This document shows positions 1-8,025 of a stretch of DNA of 64,000 nucleotides, piece by piece; the first letter of the stretch is position 1, and each line of letters opens with the position of its first letter. The stretch lies in assembly GCA_024701455.1 (NCBI GenBank), contig JABXYP010000001.1:2918001-2982000 (forward strand), read 5' to 3'. The stretch comes from Bacillus sp. A301a_S52. Its GTDB lineage: Bacteria > Bacillota > Bacilli > Bacillales > Salisediminibacteriaceae. Under the pieces are notes generated by a model. That model saw only the letters and a program-made list of their open reading frames with translations. It ran no database searches and had not been told where the DNA came from. A program made the position numbers and the translations under genes.

Positions 1-27
1 AGTTACAACTACTCTATTTTTTGTCAT
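1..27 (-). CDS. fabF: 3-oxoacyl-ACP synthase II, first nine codons only (cut by window edge)
   Basis: A minus-strand frame opens at 27 and runs off the left edge. It encodes MTKNRVVVT, which matches the start of Bacillus FabF, the elongating condensing enzyme of type II fatty acid synthesis. A GAAAGGGG ribosome site lies about 9 bases ahead of the ATG. It follows fabH on the same strand, which is the fabHA-fabF pair of Bacillus. Only nine residues can be seen, so the call rests on this N-terminal match plus gene order. Confidence 0.8.
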
Positions 28-186
28 GACTGTTTACCCCTTTCTTCGCACTCACTTCAAGAAAACAATTATAATAGCCAAATAATTTTTTTTATATACA
101 GCTGCTCATATAGTTAATGACATCTTTTCAATTAAGCATTCTTTTTATTAGAAGATAGCATTCGCCTATCTAGACTACGTACCAGC

Positions 187-1119
187 TTATCGTCCCCATC
201 TAATCGTAGCCGCTCCCCATACAAGACCAGCACCAAAACCTACAATGACAACAATATCGCCATCTTTTATTTTTCCTTCTTCTAATTCATGTGCCAGTGA
301 TAACGGAATTGAAGCAGAGGAGGTATTACCATACTTATTCACTGTTTTAGACATCTTTTCTTCTGGAAGGTCAAGTCGTTGTCTCGCAGCTTCCATAATC
401 CGAATATTTGCTTGGTGTGGAACAAGGAAATCTACATCTTCTTTTTCCAAACCAGCTTTTTTAACAACGTTTAAAGATGACTCTCCCATCTGTCTGACAG
501 CAAATTTAAAAACTTCTCTCCCATTCATAAATAAATAGTCGTCCATTCTAATATGATCGCCACCAGTTCCATCTGAACCTAGCTCGAATGAAAGAATGCC
601 TTTATCATCAGAAACAGGTCCCAAAACAGCAGCTCCGGAGCCGTCTCCAAATAATACAGCTGTATTCCGATCTTCCCAATCCACAAGTTTGGATAATTTT
701 TCAGTCCCAATGACAAGAACATGTTTAAACGTATTTGTTTCAATAAACTGTTTAGCCACTACAAGACCATAAACAAATCCTGCACAAGCCGCACTCACAT
801 CCATAGCTGCTGCTTTTGTAGCTCCCAGCTGTGCTTGAATCATTGATGATACAGAAGGGAAGCTCTGATCAGGTGTGACGGTTGCTACGATAATCATGTC
901 TAATTCTTCAGCTTTCACACCGGCCTTTTCTAATGCATCTTTAGCGGCAAAAAAGCTCATATGAGATGTATCTATTGACTCAGAGGCAATACGACGCTCC
1001 TCAATACCTGTACGTGTTCTGATCCATTCATCAGATGTGTCAATTCTTTTCTCTAGGTCTTTATTAGTGAGGACCTGTTCTGGTGTATATGTTCCTATTC
1101 CCCAAATTCCAGCTTGCAT
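187..1119 (-). CDS. fabH: beta-ketoacyl-ACP synthase III (KAS III)
   Basis: FabH condenses acyl-CoA primers with malonyl-ACP to start fatty acid synthesis in the cytoplasm. At 310 aa it has full family length. The catalytic triad is visible: Cys112 in SAACAGF, His235 in PHQAN and Asn265 in GNTSS, with the terminal glycine-rich GFGAGL loop near 294-299. The start is fixed by GAGGAGG eight bases upstream of the ATG. It sits between a Med-like gene and fabF, as in the Bacillus med / fabHA-fabF block, so it is the FabHA type rather than the solitary FabHB. About 160 bases separate it from fabF. A FapR-type operator overlaps its promoter (1156-1184), which implies malonyl-CoA-responsive control. 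Confidence 0.96.
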   Translation of the reverse strand: MQAGIWGIGTYTPEQVLTNKDLEKRIDTSDEWIRTRTGIEERRIASESIDTSHMSFFAAKDALEKAGVKAEELDMIIVATVTPDQSFPSVSSMIQAQLGATKAAAMDVSAACAGFVYGLVVAKQFIETNTFKHVLVIGTEKLSKLVDWEDRNTAVLFGDGSGAAVLGPVSDDKGILSFELGSDGTGGDHIRMDDYLFMNGREVFKFAVRQMGESSLNVVKKAGLEKEDVDFLVPHQANIRIMEAARQRLDLPEEKMSKTVNKYGNTSSASIPLSLAHELEEGKIKDGDIVVIVGFGAGLVWGAATIRWGR

Positions 1120-1155
1120 CTTGCAGCCTCCTCAAAACTAAAATTTATACTTATG

Positions 1156-1184
1156 ATTATGACCTAGTACTAAAAAAAAAGCAA
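1156..1184 (-). promoter_or_regulatory. fabH promoter with -35 TTGCTT and -10 CATAAT
   Basis: Read on the minus strand, TTGCTT (1184-1179) and CATAAT (1161-1156) are separated by exactly 17 bases, the sigma-A optimum, and point at fabH 37 bases downstream. The -10 end overlaps the FapR-like operator. Confidence 0.65.
1157..1173 (-). promoter_or_regulatory. FapR-type operator
   Basis: The 17-bp sequence TTATGACCTAGTACTAA matches the known FapR palindrome TTAGTACCTAGTACTAA at 15 of 17 positions; only the fourth and fifth bases differ. It covers the spacer and -10 of the fabH promoter, where FapR binding would block transcription until malonyl-CoA rises. The family knowledge is from B. subtilis; binding here is inferred. 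Confidence 0.7.
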
Positions 1185-1199
1185 TCCTCTTTTATTGCC
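1172..1199 (-). terminator. weak intrinsic terminator after the 115-aa gene
   Basis: On the minus strand a short GCAAT/ATTGC hairpin is followed by a run of nine T. It lies 130 bases after the stop of the 1330-1677 gene. Its T-run doubles as part of the fabH promoter, so it would separate the two transcription units. Confidence 0.45.
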
Positions 1200-1329
1200 A
1201 AAGTTTCTACTTCTTCTTTTAAAGACGAGCTTACAACGACGGCAACCCAAAATGGCTTTAGCTATTATCATGTAAGATAATACAAAAGATAAATCGTCAC
1301 AGCTGAATCCATTTAAACCATTAATAGCT

Positions 1330-1677
1330 TTATCTCTTAGTTGAATCATCACGATTAACACTAATCGCGCTCATTAGTTCCTCAAACATATCATCCACAC
1401 GTTGAATTAAGGCCGTTTCTTTTTCAGTCGTAGGTTCAAATGTCTTCAATTCTTCATACGACTTTAAAAAAGCATCTATATCTTTTGACCCAATTTGCGC
1501 AATACAAGTATAGCTAAGTAATGTTATGTTAGGTTTCTCGTCATGATGAAACAATGGTAATAACGGCTCTAACAATTCTTTCGCCTCTTGATAGTTTTTT
1601 TCATGTACAGCTTGATAGCCCTTTACAATTCTATCTGCCATTTTTCTAATCGCTTTGGATTGTTCGTGTTCAGACAT
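1330..1677 (-). CDS. helical-repeat protein of unknown function, 115 aa
   Basis: I do not recognise this gene. It is a soluble, charged, wholly helical-looking protein without signal peptide or cysteine cluster. Two antiparallel helix pairs around residues 15-75 (KNYQEAKELLEPLLPLF, then DAFLKSYEELKTF) resemble TPR-like repeats. An AAGGAG site seven bases before the ATG supports the start. It sits between the Med-like lipoprotein and fabH, the place occupied by comZ and yjzB in B. subtilis, but it is longer than either and shows no evident similarity to what I recall of ComZ. Confidence 0.75.
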   Translation of the reverse strand: MSEHEQSKAIRKMADRIVKGYQAVHEKNYQEAKELLEPLLPLFHHDEKPNITLLSYTCIAQIGSKDIDAFLKSYEELKTFEPTTEKETALIQRVDDMFEELMSAISVNRDDSTKR

Positions 1678-1832
1678 TTTTCAGTCTCCTTTAAGGGTAA
1701 TTATAATTTGTCAACTTTTTAATTTTAAATGCTTGTTTGTTTATTTTAACAGTTGACTACCAGATGGAAAAATGATTTGCCTTAAGCATGAAAGTCAATC
1801 ATTTTCTGACAGCCTTTTAAGTACGAGTATGC

Positions 1833-2807
1833 TTAGTACGATACGCTTGTATGCTCACTCGGCAGCACGCTCGTTTCAATATAAGTGTCTACCACTTCTG
1901 TCAGCCATTGGACCGTCTCCTCTGGGACTTCCTGTCCAAATTCCCCCAAGGAAATAACCCCTTCCTGAAAATCAAAATATTGATTACCACTGGCTAATTC
2001 ACCACTTATAAATTGTTTTGCAATATATTCATATAAGTCTTCTACTTCTTGCACAGTACTCGTTAAGATAACCGATTCACCTAAATCAAGTTGATCTCCT
2101 ACATAACCGATAGCATGAAGACCCTCTCTCTTCACTTCCTCTATAATATCAATATGAAACCCATCTCCTGCTGGATAAAAGATATCACTCTCTTCTTCCT
2201 TCATATCATGAAATATAGTAATGGCCTTATCTTTGTTTATCCAGCTGTCCACATACTCGACAAGTACTGTGGTATTAGGATTATGAAAGATTGCGCCATC
2301 TTTAAAGCCTTGGACTTCTGGTTGAAACTGAAAAGCCCCAATAACACCAATGGTCTTTGTTTCAGAAAGCTCACTAGCTAGCATTCCAGCAAAATACCCC
2401 ATTGCATATCCCTCAAAATGAAGGCTTGTAATATTATCACCTTCTACATCTCCATTAAAACTCACAAAATGGATGTCAGGGTACTCATCTTTTAATATCA
2501 TAAAAATATCAGCGTAAATATGACTATGACCTATGATTAACGAAACATCTTCCCCTACAAACTCTTGAACTGCTGTGCTAACAGATTCATACGTACTCGT
2601 ATCCTCTCGCATTAGGATATCCATATTTAAAGAGGATTGGACTTTTAACATACCTCGGTAACCTTTACTATTCCATCCTTGGTCGTCAATGGTATGGGGG
2701 AGAAGTAAACCTACTTTACTTGTATACAGGTCTTGACTGCTAGAACTAGAACAGCCAGTTAAAAGGAATAAAAGAGAACAAATAATCAATAAGTTCATGT
2801 ATTTCAT
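1833..2807 (-). CDS. med: BMP-family substrate-binding lipoprotein, Med-like
   Basis: This 324-aa exported protein begins with a signal peptide ending in a lipobox (LLTGC, Cys19), followed by a serine linker and a basic-membrane-protein / periplasmic-binding fold. KVGLLLPHTIDDQGWNSKGY opens that domain, and GVIGAFQFQPEVQGFKDG is the typical BMP core. Length and position just before fabH match B. subtilis Med (about 317 aa), a positive regulator of competence. A nucleoside-binding or sensory role is possible, and no ABC transporter genes lie nearby. AAGGAGG seven bases before the ATG fixes the start. The regulatory role is inferred from synteny only. Confidence 0.8.
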   Translation of the reverse strand: MKYMNLLIICSLLFLLTGCSSSSSQDLYTSKVGLLLPHTIDDQGWNSKGYRGMLKVQSSLNMDILMREDTSTYESVSTAVQEFVGEDVSLIIGHSHIYADIFMILKDEYPDIHFVSFNGDVEGDNITSLHFEGYAMGYFAGMLASELSETKTIGVIGAFQFQPEVQGFKDGAIFHNPNTTVLVEYVDSWINKDKAITIFHDMKEEESDIFYPAGDGFHIDIIEEVKREGLHAIGYVGDQLDLGESVILTSTVQEVEDLYEYIAKQFISGELASGNQYFDFQEGVISLGEFGQEVPEETVQWLTEVVDTYIETSVLPSEHTSVSY

Positions 2808-2962
2808 TTTAAGGACCTCCTTGCTGGCCTTTTTTAATTAATGTATTCATGATATAGAAAACCATGTATCCTAGTTTCCCTAGAAGTAAGCTTTAATCAC
2901 TTATTAGCTGCTTACTCATTTTAAAAGACTATTTCCTATCTTAAGTTAAGTTCTTTAACGTC

Positions 2963-3130
2963 TTAATGACGTACTTTTATAAAACGATGAAAGAGCCACT
3001 CTATTACGCCACCCAATAGCAATGCCACTATAACAGCAACTTCAACTGGTACATCAGTGCCATTCACTATCATGAAGAATGCAAGTAAAGAAACAACAGA
3101 AAAAATAATTACACCAAATAATAACCGCAT
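2963..3130 (-). CDS. yjzD: small two-helix membrane protein, YjzD/DUF2929-like
   Basis: A 55-codon frame starts at the ATG at 3130 behind a good AAGGAG site. It encodes two hydrophobic segments (residues about 3-22 and 30-48) joined by a short polar loop (NGTDVPVE) and ends in a basic tail (HRFIKVRH). Size, topology and position upstream of the Med-like gene and next to yjzC match B. subtilis YjzD (DUF2929), which is why I use that name. The residue-level match is weak, so the family assignment is tentative although the frame itself looks real. Confidence 0.6.
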   Translation of the reverse strand: MRLLFGVIIFSVVSLLAFFMIVNGTDVPVEVAVIVALLLGGVIEWLFHRFIKVRH

Positions 3131-3566
3131 AACCTTCTCCTTTCTTGGGCTATTATAAAGAATCGCAAAAAATAAAGGTAATTACAATAGTTAATTGTAA
3201 AGTGAGCGCCTTCTCTTTAAAACTCTCTATCTTAAATGACCTTTGAACGACTAGTCTTTAAGCCAATGGCACTCATTTAAATGACTCACTATAGAGTATC
3301 ACATTATATTCAGCGTCCAACGAATGTGTATTCATAGAAAGGTACCTCATTTAATCTTCGCTCTCTTAAAATCCCATCATCCTATGAAGCGAAAGGGTAC
3401 ATCGCCTCATTTAGCGGAAGATCACTGTATGATTCTTGATGAATTGTTTTATATGTGGGCAGGATTAAGTATCTCTCTCCTTTGTAAACACGTGTTCAGT
3501 TGATGTCAGTCTAGCGCTCAGAACCTTTGAGTTAACGAGGAGACGTTCCTAGTCAGCAAAATTTAA
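3131..3566. other. 435-bp intergenic stretch, no gene seen
   Basis: This lies between the yjzD-like gene and the terminator after yjzC. All frames are closed at short distance, and I see no repeat-family copy, operator or RNA signature that I can name. Confidence 0.5.
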
Positions 3567-3592
3567 ACCAGCTTCCGTATAAAGAAACTGGT
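3567..3592 (-). terminator. probable terminator after yjzC
   Basis: On the minus strand ACCAGTTTC pairs with GAAGCTGGT (one G-T wobble) around an 8-base loop and is followed by TTTAAATTTT. It lies 44 bases past the yjzC stop. Confidence 0.5.
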
Positions 3593-3635
3593 CTGAACTA
3601 CTTGTATACTTAATTTAGGCAGTAGAGCTTCGTGA

Positions 3636-3815
3636 TTATGGCTTTCGTTTATATGTCCAGACACGATTATGATTTCTCGTTTCTGGAAACGTATCCCCCG
3701 TCTCCAAATGAATTTGTTGCGGGTTTTGTACCATACTTCCTGTTTCCCCTATTTCCACATACTTTCCGTTGTTAGGAGCTTTATCACCTGGTTTAAATTG
3801 ATGGCGCTGGCTCAT
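3636..3815 (-). CDS. yjzC: YjzC family protein, 59 aa
   Basis: The 59-residue frame matches the small conserved Bacillus YjzC family: FKPGDKAPNNGKYVEIGETG near the start, then NPQQIHL, FPETRNHNR and WTYKRKP at the end. A GAGGTGAT ribosome site precedes the ATG at 3815. No function is established for the family. In B. subtilis yjzC lies close to yjzD and med, and the order here (yjzC, yjzD-like, med-like, fabH, fabF on one strand) keeps that synteny with argF absent. Confidence 0.88.
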   Translation of the reverse strand: MSQRHQFKPGDKAPNNGKYVEIGETGSMVQNPQQIHLETGDTFPETRNHNRVWTYKRKP

Positions 3816-3867
3816 CCTATCACCTCAAAGTTATTTTCCTTAGTATGAGAGTCTGACAAGCATTTAT

Positions 3868-4596
3868 TCAGGTAAAGACATAATAACCACTCACCAATAA
3901 AATGAGAAAAACAGCACTGTTCACGATCTCCACTATCCCAATTTGCATCGGCTTTCTTAAGTATTTTTTAGGAATAAGTGTCGTTTTGCCTAATGTTAAT
4001 AAAAAGACTACTCCAGCCATGAGCCATCCGCTTAGAAAAGCTAAAACCGTAATAATGATATGATATCCCAATGATACCAGTTTAAATGGTTTATTGTTCT
4101 TCTCTCTTATAAGAGCCTTCACATGAAAAACACTGGCAACAAAAAAAATAATGATAAGAAGCATATAGTGAAAAGCTTCTGTTCGTAATTCCCCTGATCC
4201 AATCACATAACCTGATAGCAGAAGGGCTGACAAAGCTATGATAGCTGAAAGATCATTTATAAAAAAACGTTCTTTTTTTAATTTTGCAAACAAACTATTG
4301 ACTAAAAATAGTGGCAAAATACCTAAAAAGATATAAACTAAATACACCTCATTGAAAATGTAGGGTACCGTTATACTTAATCCAATTCCTGTATATATCA
4401 AGAAGGACGGCCATATATCTTGATGCTTTGGCTGCCTGATGTACGTCAATAATGGTGCTTGAGCAAAATAGAGCGCAGTGAGTCCTATAAAAAAAATAAG
4501 ATGATGCCAAGATAAACCAGAGATGGCGGCTCCTGTCCAAAATGGGATAATGAACATCGCCCATGCTCCATGCTCCTTTGGGATATACCATTTCAT
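3868..4596 (-). CDS. ywiC: YwiC-like integral membrane protein
   Basis: This is a 242-aa multi-spanning membrane protein with about eight hydrophobic segments. It carries the family's opening motif MKWYIPKEHGAWAM, followed by a GAAISG-type first helix. YwiC proteins have no proven activity, but in B. subtilis the gene neighbours fnr and narK, and here it is again beside fnr. I chose the ATG at 4596 because AAGGTGAT sits six bases before it; an in-frame ATG 33 bases further upstream lacks a ribosome site. A perfect Fnr-type box at 4659-4674 sits 29.5 bases (centre) before a TACACT -10, so anaerobic activation is predicted. Confidence 0.88.
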   Translation of the reverse strand: MKWYIPKEHGAWAMFIIPFWTGAAISGLSWHHLIFFIGLTALYFAQAPLLTYIRQPKHQDIWPSFLIYTGIGLSITVPYIFNEVYLVYIFLGILPLFLVNSLFAKLKKERFFINDLSAIIALSALLLSGYVIGSGELRTEAFHYMLLIIIFFVASVFHVKALIREKNNKPFKLVSLGYHIIITVLAFLSGWLMAGVVFLLTLGKTTLIPKKYLRKPMQIGIVEIVNSAVFLILLVSGYYVFT

Positions 4597-4658
4597 GAAA
4601 TCACCTTCTTTCCTCATGCTTAATTGCACTGAGTGTACTATATTTCCTCACCTTTGTA

Positions 4659-4674
4659 TGTGATTGTAGTCACA
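4659..4674 (-). promoter_or_regulatory. Fnr box for ywiC (class II position)
   Basis: TGTGA-TTGTAG-TCACA is a perfect Fnr/Crp palindrome. Read toward ywiC, its centre (4666.5) lies 29.5 bases before the hexamer TACACT (4637-4632), equivalent to -41.5 from the start point, the class II activator position. Confidence 0.85.
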
Positions 4675-4685
4675 AGCTTGTGTAA

Positions 4686-4701
4686 TGTGATTTTCCCCAC
4701 A
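4686..4701 (+). promoter_or_regulatory. Fnr box for the 174-aa gene (class II position)
   Basis: TGTGA-TTTTCC-CCACA has one mismatch to TGTGA-N6-TCACA. Its centre (4693.5) lies 29.5 bases before a consensus TATAAT at 4723-4728, which points right to the gene starting at 4763. A perfect 12-bp palindrome CACAAGCTTGTG (4671-4682) joins it to the divergent ywiC box. Confidence 0.8.
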
Positions 4702-4722
4702 GTCTCTTTTTATTAAGCCTGC

Positions 4723-4728
4723 TATAAT
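4723..4728 (+). promoter_or_regulatory. -10 element of the 174-aa gene
   Basis: Consensus TATAAT, 34 bases before the ATG. No -35 hexamer is evident, as expected for a promoter activated from a class II site. Confidence 0.75.
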
Positions 4729-4762
4729 GACCCTATCATGTTACTTAAGGGGGGAAACGCCT

Positions 4763-5287
4763 ATGCTCACAATCACATTTACTTATTCAACAACATCCGG
4801 TATTTCACCTATATTGTTTGGCCATGGCTTCACATTCCATGACGACCATTATATAAAGACATTAACGTCTACTCCTGTAGACATCGTGTTTAAACATCAT
4901 AATCCCGATCATACCTTAACATTAACGTGCGAAGATGATATTCCATTCAACTGCTGTAAGGAACTTTTTTACTTAATCGATGTACTTGCTACAGATTTAT
5001 CCGCTAAGATAGACGATAAAAAGGCCTTACTGGGATATGATGAAGAAGGTGAACCAGCCTATTTATATCATGGGTTTAAGAAATGGGCTAACTATATCGA
5101 TAAAGCTAGACAGCGTTCAATGGCAGGTAAACATGTGGAAATTTGGCAACATAATAGGCGCCTAGCACGTGGTGTACTAGTTAACGCTACTGTGGACAAC
5201 AATGATTCATACACTCTTATCACATCAGAAGGTGAACAGTTTTATTCCGGTGACTCACTAACTGTTTATCCTGTGGAGGAACGATAA
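4763..5287 (+). CDS. protein of unknown function in the Fnr regulon, 174 aa
   Basis: I do not recognise this family. The protein looks soluble and cytoplasmic, with no signal peptide, membrane segment or CxxC pair; single cysteines are in LTCEDD and the adjacent pair FNCCKEL near residues 50-58. The C-terminal third (GKHVEIWQHNRRLARG, then ITSEGEQFYSGDSLTVY) reads like a small beta-barrel. The start at 4763 follows a GGGGGG ribosome site nine bases ahead; an earlier in-frame ATG at 4727 lies inside the promoter and is rejected. It is divergent from ywiC, convergent with fnr, and driven by its own Fnr box, so a role in anaerobic or nitrate metabolism is inferred from regulation and position only. 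Confidence 0.82.
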   Translation: MLTITFTYSTTSGISPILFGHGFTFHDDHYIKTLTSTPVDIVFKHHNPDHTLTLTCEDDIPFNCCKELFYLIDVLATDLSAKIDDKKALLGYDEEGEPAYLYHGFKKWANYIDKARQRSMAGKHVEIWQHNRRLARGVLVNATVDNNDSYTLITSEGEQFYSGDSLTVYPVEER

Positions 5288-5313
5288 TCTCTTCTTTGCG
5301 AAAATTAAAAAGC

Positions 5314-5338
5314 TCTCACAACATAGCATGTCGTGAGA
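5314..5338 (-). terminator. bidirectional terminator between the 174-aa gene and fnr
   Basis: TCTCACAACAT (5314-5324) pairs with ATGTCGTGAGA (5328-5338) with one mismatch around a 3-base loop. On the minus strand CTTTTTAATTTT follows it, making it the fnr terminator; it can also stop transcripts of the convergent gene. Confidence 0.75.
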
Positions 5339-5344
5339 ACGTAT

Positions 5345-6055
5345 TTAGATAGTGCATATTTCAACTGGACAGTCACCACAGTGCAAGTAGTCTTTTAAGA
5401 ACTGTAGCCTATGAATCGTGATGTAACCATTTGTAATGGAAAGGACCTCAGCTTTTTTTAAGTCATTTAACAACCGATTGACACTTTCTCTTGTAGTACC
5501 AATATAGTTGGCAATATCTTGGTTAGTTAATTGCACATTTATAAAAACACCATCTGGTTTCTCTATCCCGTAAGAATTACTAAAACGAATTAGTGTTGAA
5601 TAAATAGCTCCTGTTTTACCACACAAAATTAAATCTCTAAATTTAGCCTGTGTCGATTGGGTATGTCTTGCAAACCATTTCATAAAGGCAACAGCAATCT
5701 CACCATTTTCTCGAAATAGCGCTTCCAATGTGTGACGGTCAAAACGGACAAGTGACGCATTTTCAATGACTTCGGCAGTTACACTAATGGACATTTCATT
5801 GAACAGTCCCACTTCTCCTACTAGTTCATCTTTTTGCTTTAAATGAATAGAAAACTCTTTACCTTCTGACGTCATTTTGCTAAGCCTTACTTTGCCTGAT
5901 CTTACAAGGTAGACATGCTCCGGGAAATCACCTTCATAAAATAAAAACGTCCCGCTTTTTACATTGATCTCTAAACCGTTTTTTAATAACAGCTCTTTAT
6001 TAGCCTCAGAAATCTCATTAAAAAAACGCTTCATTTTAAGCTTTTGTTTTTCCAT
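5345..6055 (-). CDS. fnr: anaerobic regulator Fnr, Bacillus type
   Basis: This Crp/Fnr-family activator has 236 aa, close to the 238 of B. subtilis Fnr. It has an N-terminal cyclic-nucleotide-binding-like barrel (about 20-115), a dimer helix, and a winged helix-turn-helix at 177-201 (TNQDIANYIGTTRESVNRLL). The C-terminal C226-x2-C229-x4-C234 motif plus Asp141 reproduce the three cysteines and the aspartate known to hold the 4Fe-4S cluster in B. subtilis Fnr, so it should sense oxygen. The ATG at 6055 follows GAGGCGG; the in-frame ATG 60 bases upstream has no ribosome site. It lies between the 174-aa gene and narK. It is the likely activator of the Fnr boxes at 4659, 4686, 12498 and 24115. Confidence 0.95.
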   Translation of the reverse strand: MEKQKLKMKRFFNEISEANKELLLKNGLEINVKSGTFLFYEGDFPEHVYLVRSGKVRLSKMTSEGKEFSIHLKQKDELVGEVGLFNEMSISVTAEVIENASLVRFDRHTLEALFRENGEIAVAFMKWFARHTQSTQAKFRDLILCGKTGAIYSTLIRFSNSYGIEKPDGVFINVQLTNQDIANYIGTTRESVNRLLNDLKKAEVLSITNGYITIHRLQFLKDYLHCGDCPVEICTI

Positions 6056-6166
6056 TACATTTCCCGCCTCGCCAAAAGAAAATAGTGAAATAATGTGAGT
6101 AAACTCTTCTCTCAATCTATGTTAACACTATTCTAAAAGTTTTAAAGTAAAATAAGTTGACTATTT

Positions 6167-6182
6167 TATGACGTTTATCACA
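6167..6182 (-). promoter_or_regulatory. weak Fnr-like box upstream of fnr
   Basis: On the minus strand TGTGA-TAAACG-TCATA has one mismatch to the box. Its left half is the conserved end of the repeat copy at 6174-6273. The hexamer at the class II distance is TTAAAA, a poor -10, so autoregulation is only a possibility. Confidence 0.3.
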
Positions 6183-6273
6183 GATAACTGTCCGTAAAAT
6201 TCCCGGTGTCAAATAGAGAGTAGAGATAATCGAGATAACGTGCGCTAATGTCCTGATTAACTCAAACTCCCCC
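6174..6273 (-). repeat. dispersed palindromic repeat family A, copy 1
   Basis: On the minus strand it reads from GAGTTAATCAGGACATTAGCG to TTATCTGTGATAAA. It shares its ends and the central CTCTATTT arm with six other copies, at 31876, 37780, 43433, 45198, 58721 and 60377. It lies in the fnr-narK interval. Confidence 0.85.
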
Positions 6274-6295
6274 GATTAAAGGAGCGTTTTTTTTG

Positions 6296-6333
6296 CAAAA
6301 ATCACAGGCTAAAGATGATATAAAGCCTGTGAT
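6296..6333 (-). terminator. narK terminator
   Basis: ATCACAGGCT (6301-6310) pairs perfectly with AGCCTGTGAT (6324-6333). On the minus strand TTTTTGC follows, 43 bases after the narK stop. Confidence 0.7.
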
Positions 6334-6375
6334 CATGTATTTATTCATTTTTATTATGATCGAGTTTTGATTTTT

Positions 6376-7668
6376 TTAGCACTTTACTTCTGCTCCTTTT
6401 CGAGAGTAATAGTACCAATGAAGCGCTAAGCTAACAATGTAGTAAACTATAAAAATACCTAGCGCTAAATTAGCCATACCGGTCACATCGATTGACCAGC
6501 CGAATAAACTCGGTATTAGAAAAGCGCCATAAGCAGCTATCGCAGAAGTAAAACCAATGACAGAAGCAGCTTCTTTCTGTTCAAAAATAAAAGGAATCAT
6601 TCTAAATGTTGACCCATTAGCAATACCAGTTGCAATAAATACGATAATAAACATAATAAGGAATCCGGTAAAGTTACCGCTGTTATAAAAATACATAACA
6701 CCAAGCGTACTTCCGATTAGCAAGAGGATATCCCAAAACGTAACTAATGCCCCACCAAGTTTATCTGATAACCAACCTCCTAGCGGACGAATAAGAGCAC
6801 CGAGTAATGGTCCAATAAACGCAATTTGAAGGACATTAACTTCTGGAAATTCTGTACGTGTTAATAACGGAAAAGCTGCTGCATAGCCAATGAAGGAGCC
6901 AAAACACATCGTATACAGCCACGTCATAATCCATGTATGCTTATTTTTAAAAATAACAGCCTGTTCCTTGATCGACGTTTTCATCGTCGGTAAATTGTCC
7001 ATTCCAAAAAAAGCAGCCACAACTGTAAAAGCTATAGGCAACACCCAAATAAAAGCGGCATTTTGCATAAATATTTCTTTCCCATCACCAAGATACTGTG
7101 GAGCTCCTCCTAATGGGCCAAAAAGTGCAAAGGCTATGACCAGTGGCGACAATAGTTGAACAGCGCTCACACCGAGATTACCTATCCCTGCATTCAATCC
7201 AAGTGCCGTTCCTTTTGCTTTCTTAGGATAGAAAAAGCTAATATTTGACATACTGGAAGCGAAATTCCCCCCGCCAAATCCACATAAAGCCGCTAAGAGG
7301 GCCATTATCCAGAACGGTGTTTCAGGATTTTGAACAGCAAAACCGATGCCCACTGCGGGGACGAGCAATGATGCTGTACTAATGACAGTCCAATTTCGCC
7401 CTCCAAAAATGGGGACGAGAAAAGTGTATATAATTCTTAACGTAGCTCCCGTCAATCCTGGTAAAGCGGTTAATAGAAACAATTCACTTTCAGTATAATT
7501 AAATCCTATGTCGTTCAAATTAGTTGCCATCACAGACCAAATTTGCCAAACAGCAAATGCTAAAAATAAAGCTGTAATAGAAATCCATAAATTTCTCCGT
7601 GCATGATACTTCCCTTCACTTTCCCAAAAAGAAGGATCTTCCGGTTCCCATCTCGTAATTCGTGCCAT
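6376..7668 (-). CDS. narK: nitrate/nitrite transporter, NarK family (MFS)
   Basis: This 430-aa, roughly 12-helix major-facilitator protein carries the nitrate signature GFGGGNFASSMSNISFF near residue 135-150. It also has the long NarK1-type cytoplasmic N-terminus (RWEPEDPSFWESEGKYHARR), typical of nitrate importers coupled to respiration. I set the start at the ATG at 7668, seven bases after GGGAGAG; a TTG 15 bases earlier overlaps that site. It follows the reductase genes on the same strand after a 150-bp gap in which I see no clear Fnr box. It is probably read through from the reductase promoter and ends at the 6301-6333 hairpin. Its job would be nitrate uptake and/or nitrite export for the cytoplasmic reductase. 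Confidence 0.94.
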   Translation of the reverse strand: MARITRWEPEDPSFWESEGKYHARRNLWISITALFLAFAVWQIWSVMATNLNDIGFNYTESELFLLTALPGLTGATLRIIYTFLVPIFGGRNWTVISTASLLVPAVGIGFAVQNPETPFWIMALLAALCGFGGGNFASSMSNISFFYPKKAKGTALGLNAGIGNLGVSAVQLLSPLVIAFALFGPLGGAPQYLGDGKEIFMQNAAFIWVLPIAFTVVAAFFGMDNLPTMKTSIKEQAVIFKNKHTWIMTWLYTMCFGSFIGYAAAFPLLTRTEFPEVNVLQIAFIGPLLGALIRPLGGWLSDKLGGALVTFWDILLLIGSTLGVMYFYNSGNFTGFLIMFIIVFIATGIANGSTFRMIPFIFEQKEAASVIGFTSAIAAYGAFLIPSLFGWSIDVTGMANLALGIFIVYYIVSLALHWYYYSRKGAEVKC

Positions 7669-7818
7669 CGTTATCTCTCCCAACTTAAGTTTTGCTCAGG
7701 TTAGTAGGAACATATATTCAATTTATAATGACTATTTTCCAATCGCTAACCACGTGTATTGGTTCATTTTTCGTTGTCTTCTTAAGACCTCTATCTTGTA
7801 ACATAATGATCGCAAATA

Positions 7819-8025
7819 CTATTTTTTACTTGAATGGGTATACTCAATCTTTCTCCAATTTAAATAAGCAAAAAAAGCGATGAAAGCCCCCACTACCCCT
7901 ATTGCTGAAAAGATAATCACCTTTTCATACTCTCTTCCCAAATAAGATTCGACTGTCCATTGAACCATAGCGACATTAATGGCTATCGTTATAAAAATAA
8001 TGATCCAACATATTTTTTTACTCAT
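7819..8025 (-). CDS. small membrane protein of the nitrate reductase operon, 68 aa
   Basis: This 68-residue protein has two predicted transmembrane helices (about 5-22 and 35-56, IIFSAIGVVGAFIAFFAY) and short charged ends. Its start overlaps the stop of the Rieske gene by eight bases, so the two are translationally coupled. I do not recognise a family. Position and size suggest a small accessory or anchoring subunit of the membrane-bound nitrate reductase complex. No cysteine or histidine pattern for cofactor binding is present apart from a single Cys6. Confidence 0.75.
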   Translation of the reverse strand: MSKKICWIIIFITIAINVAMVQWTVESYLGREYEKVIIFSAIGVVGAFIAFFAYLNWRKIEYTHSSKK

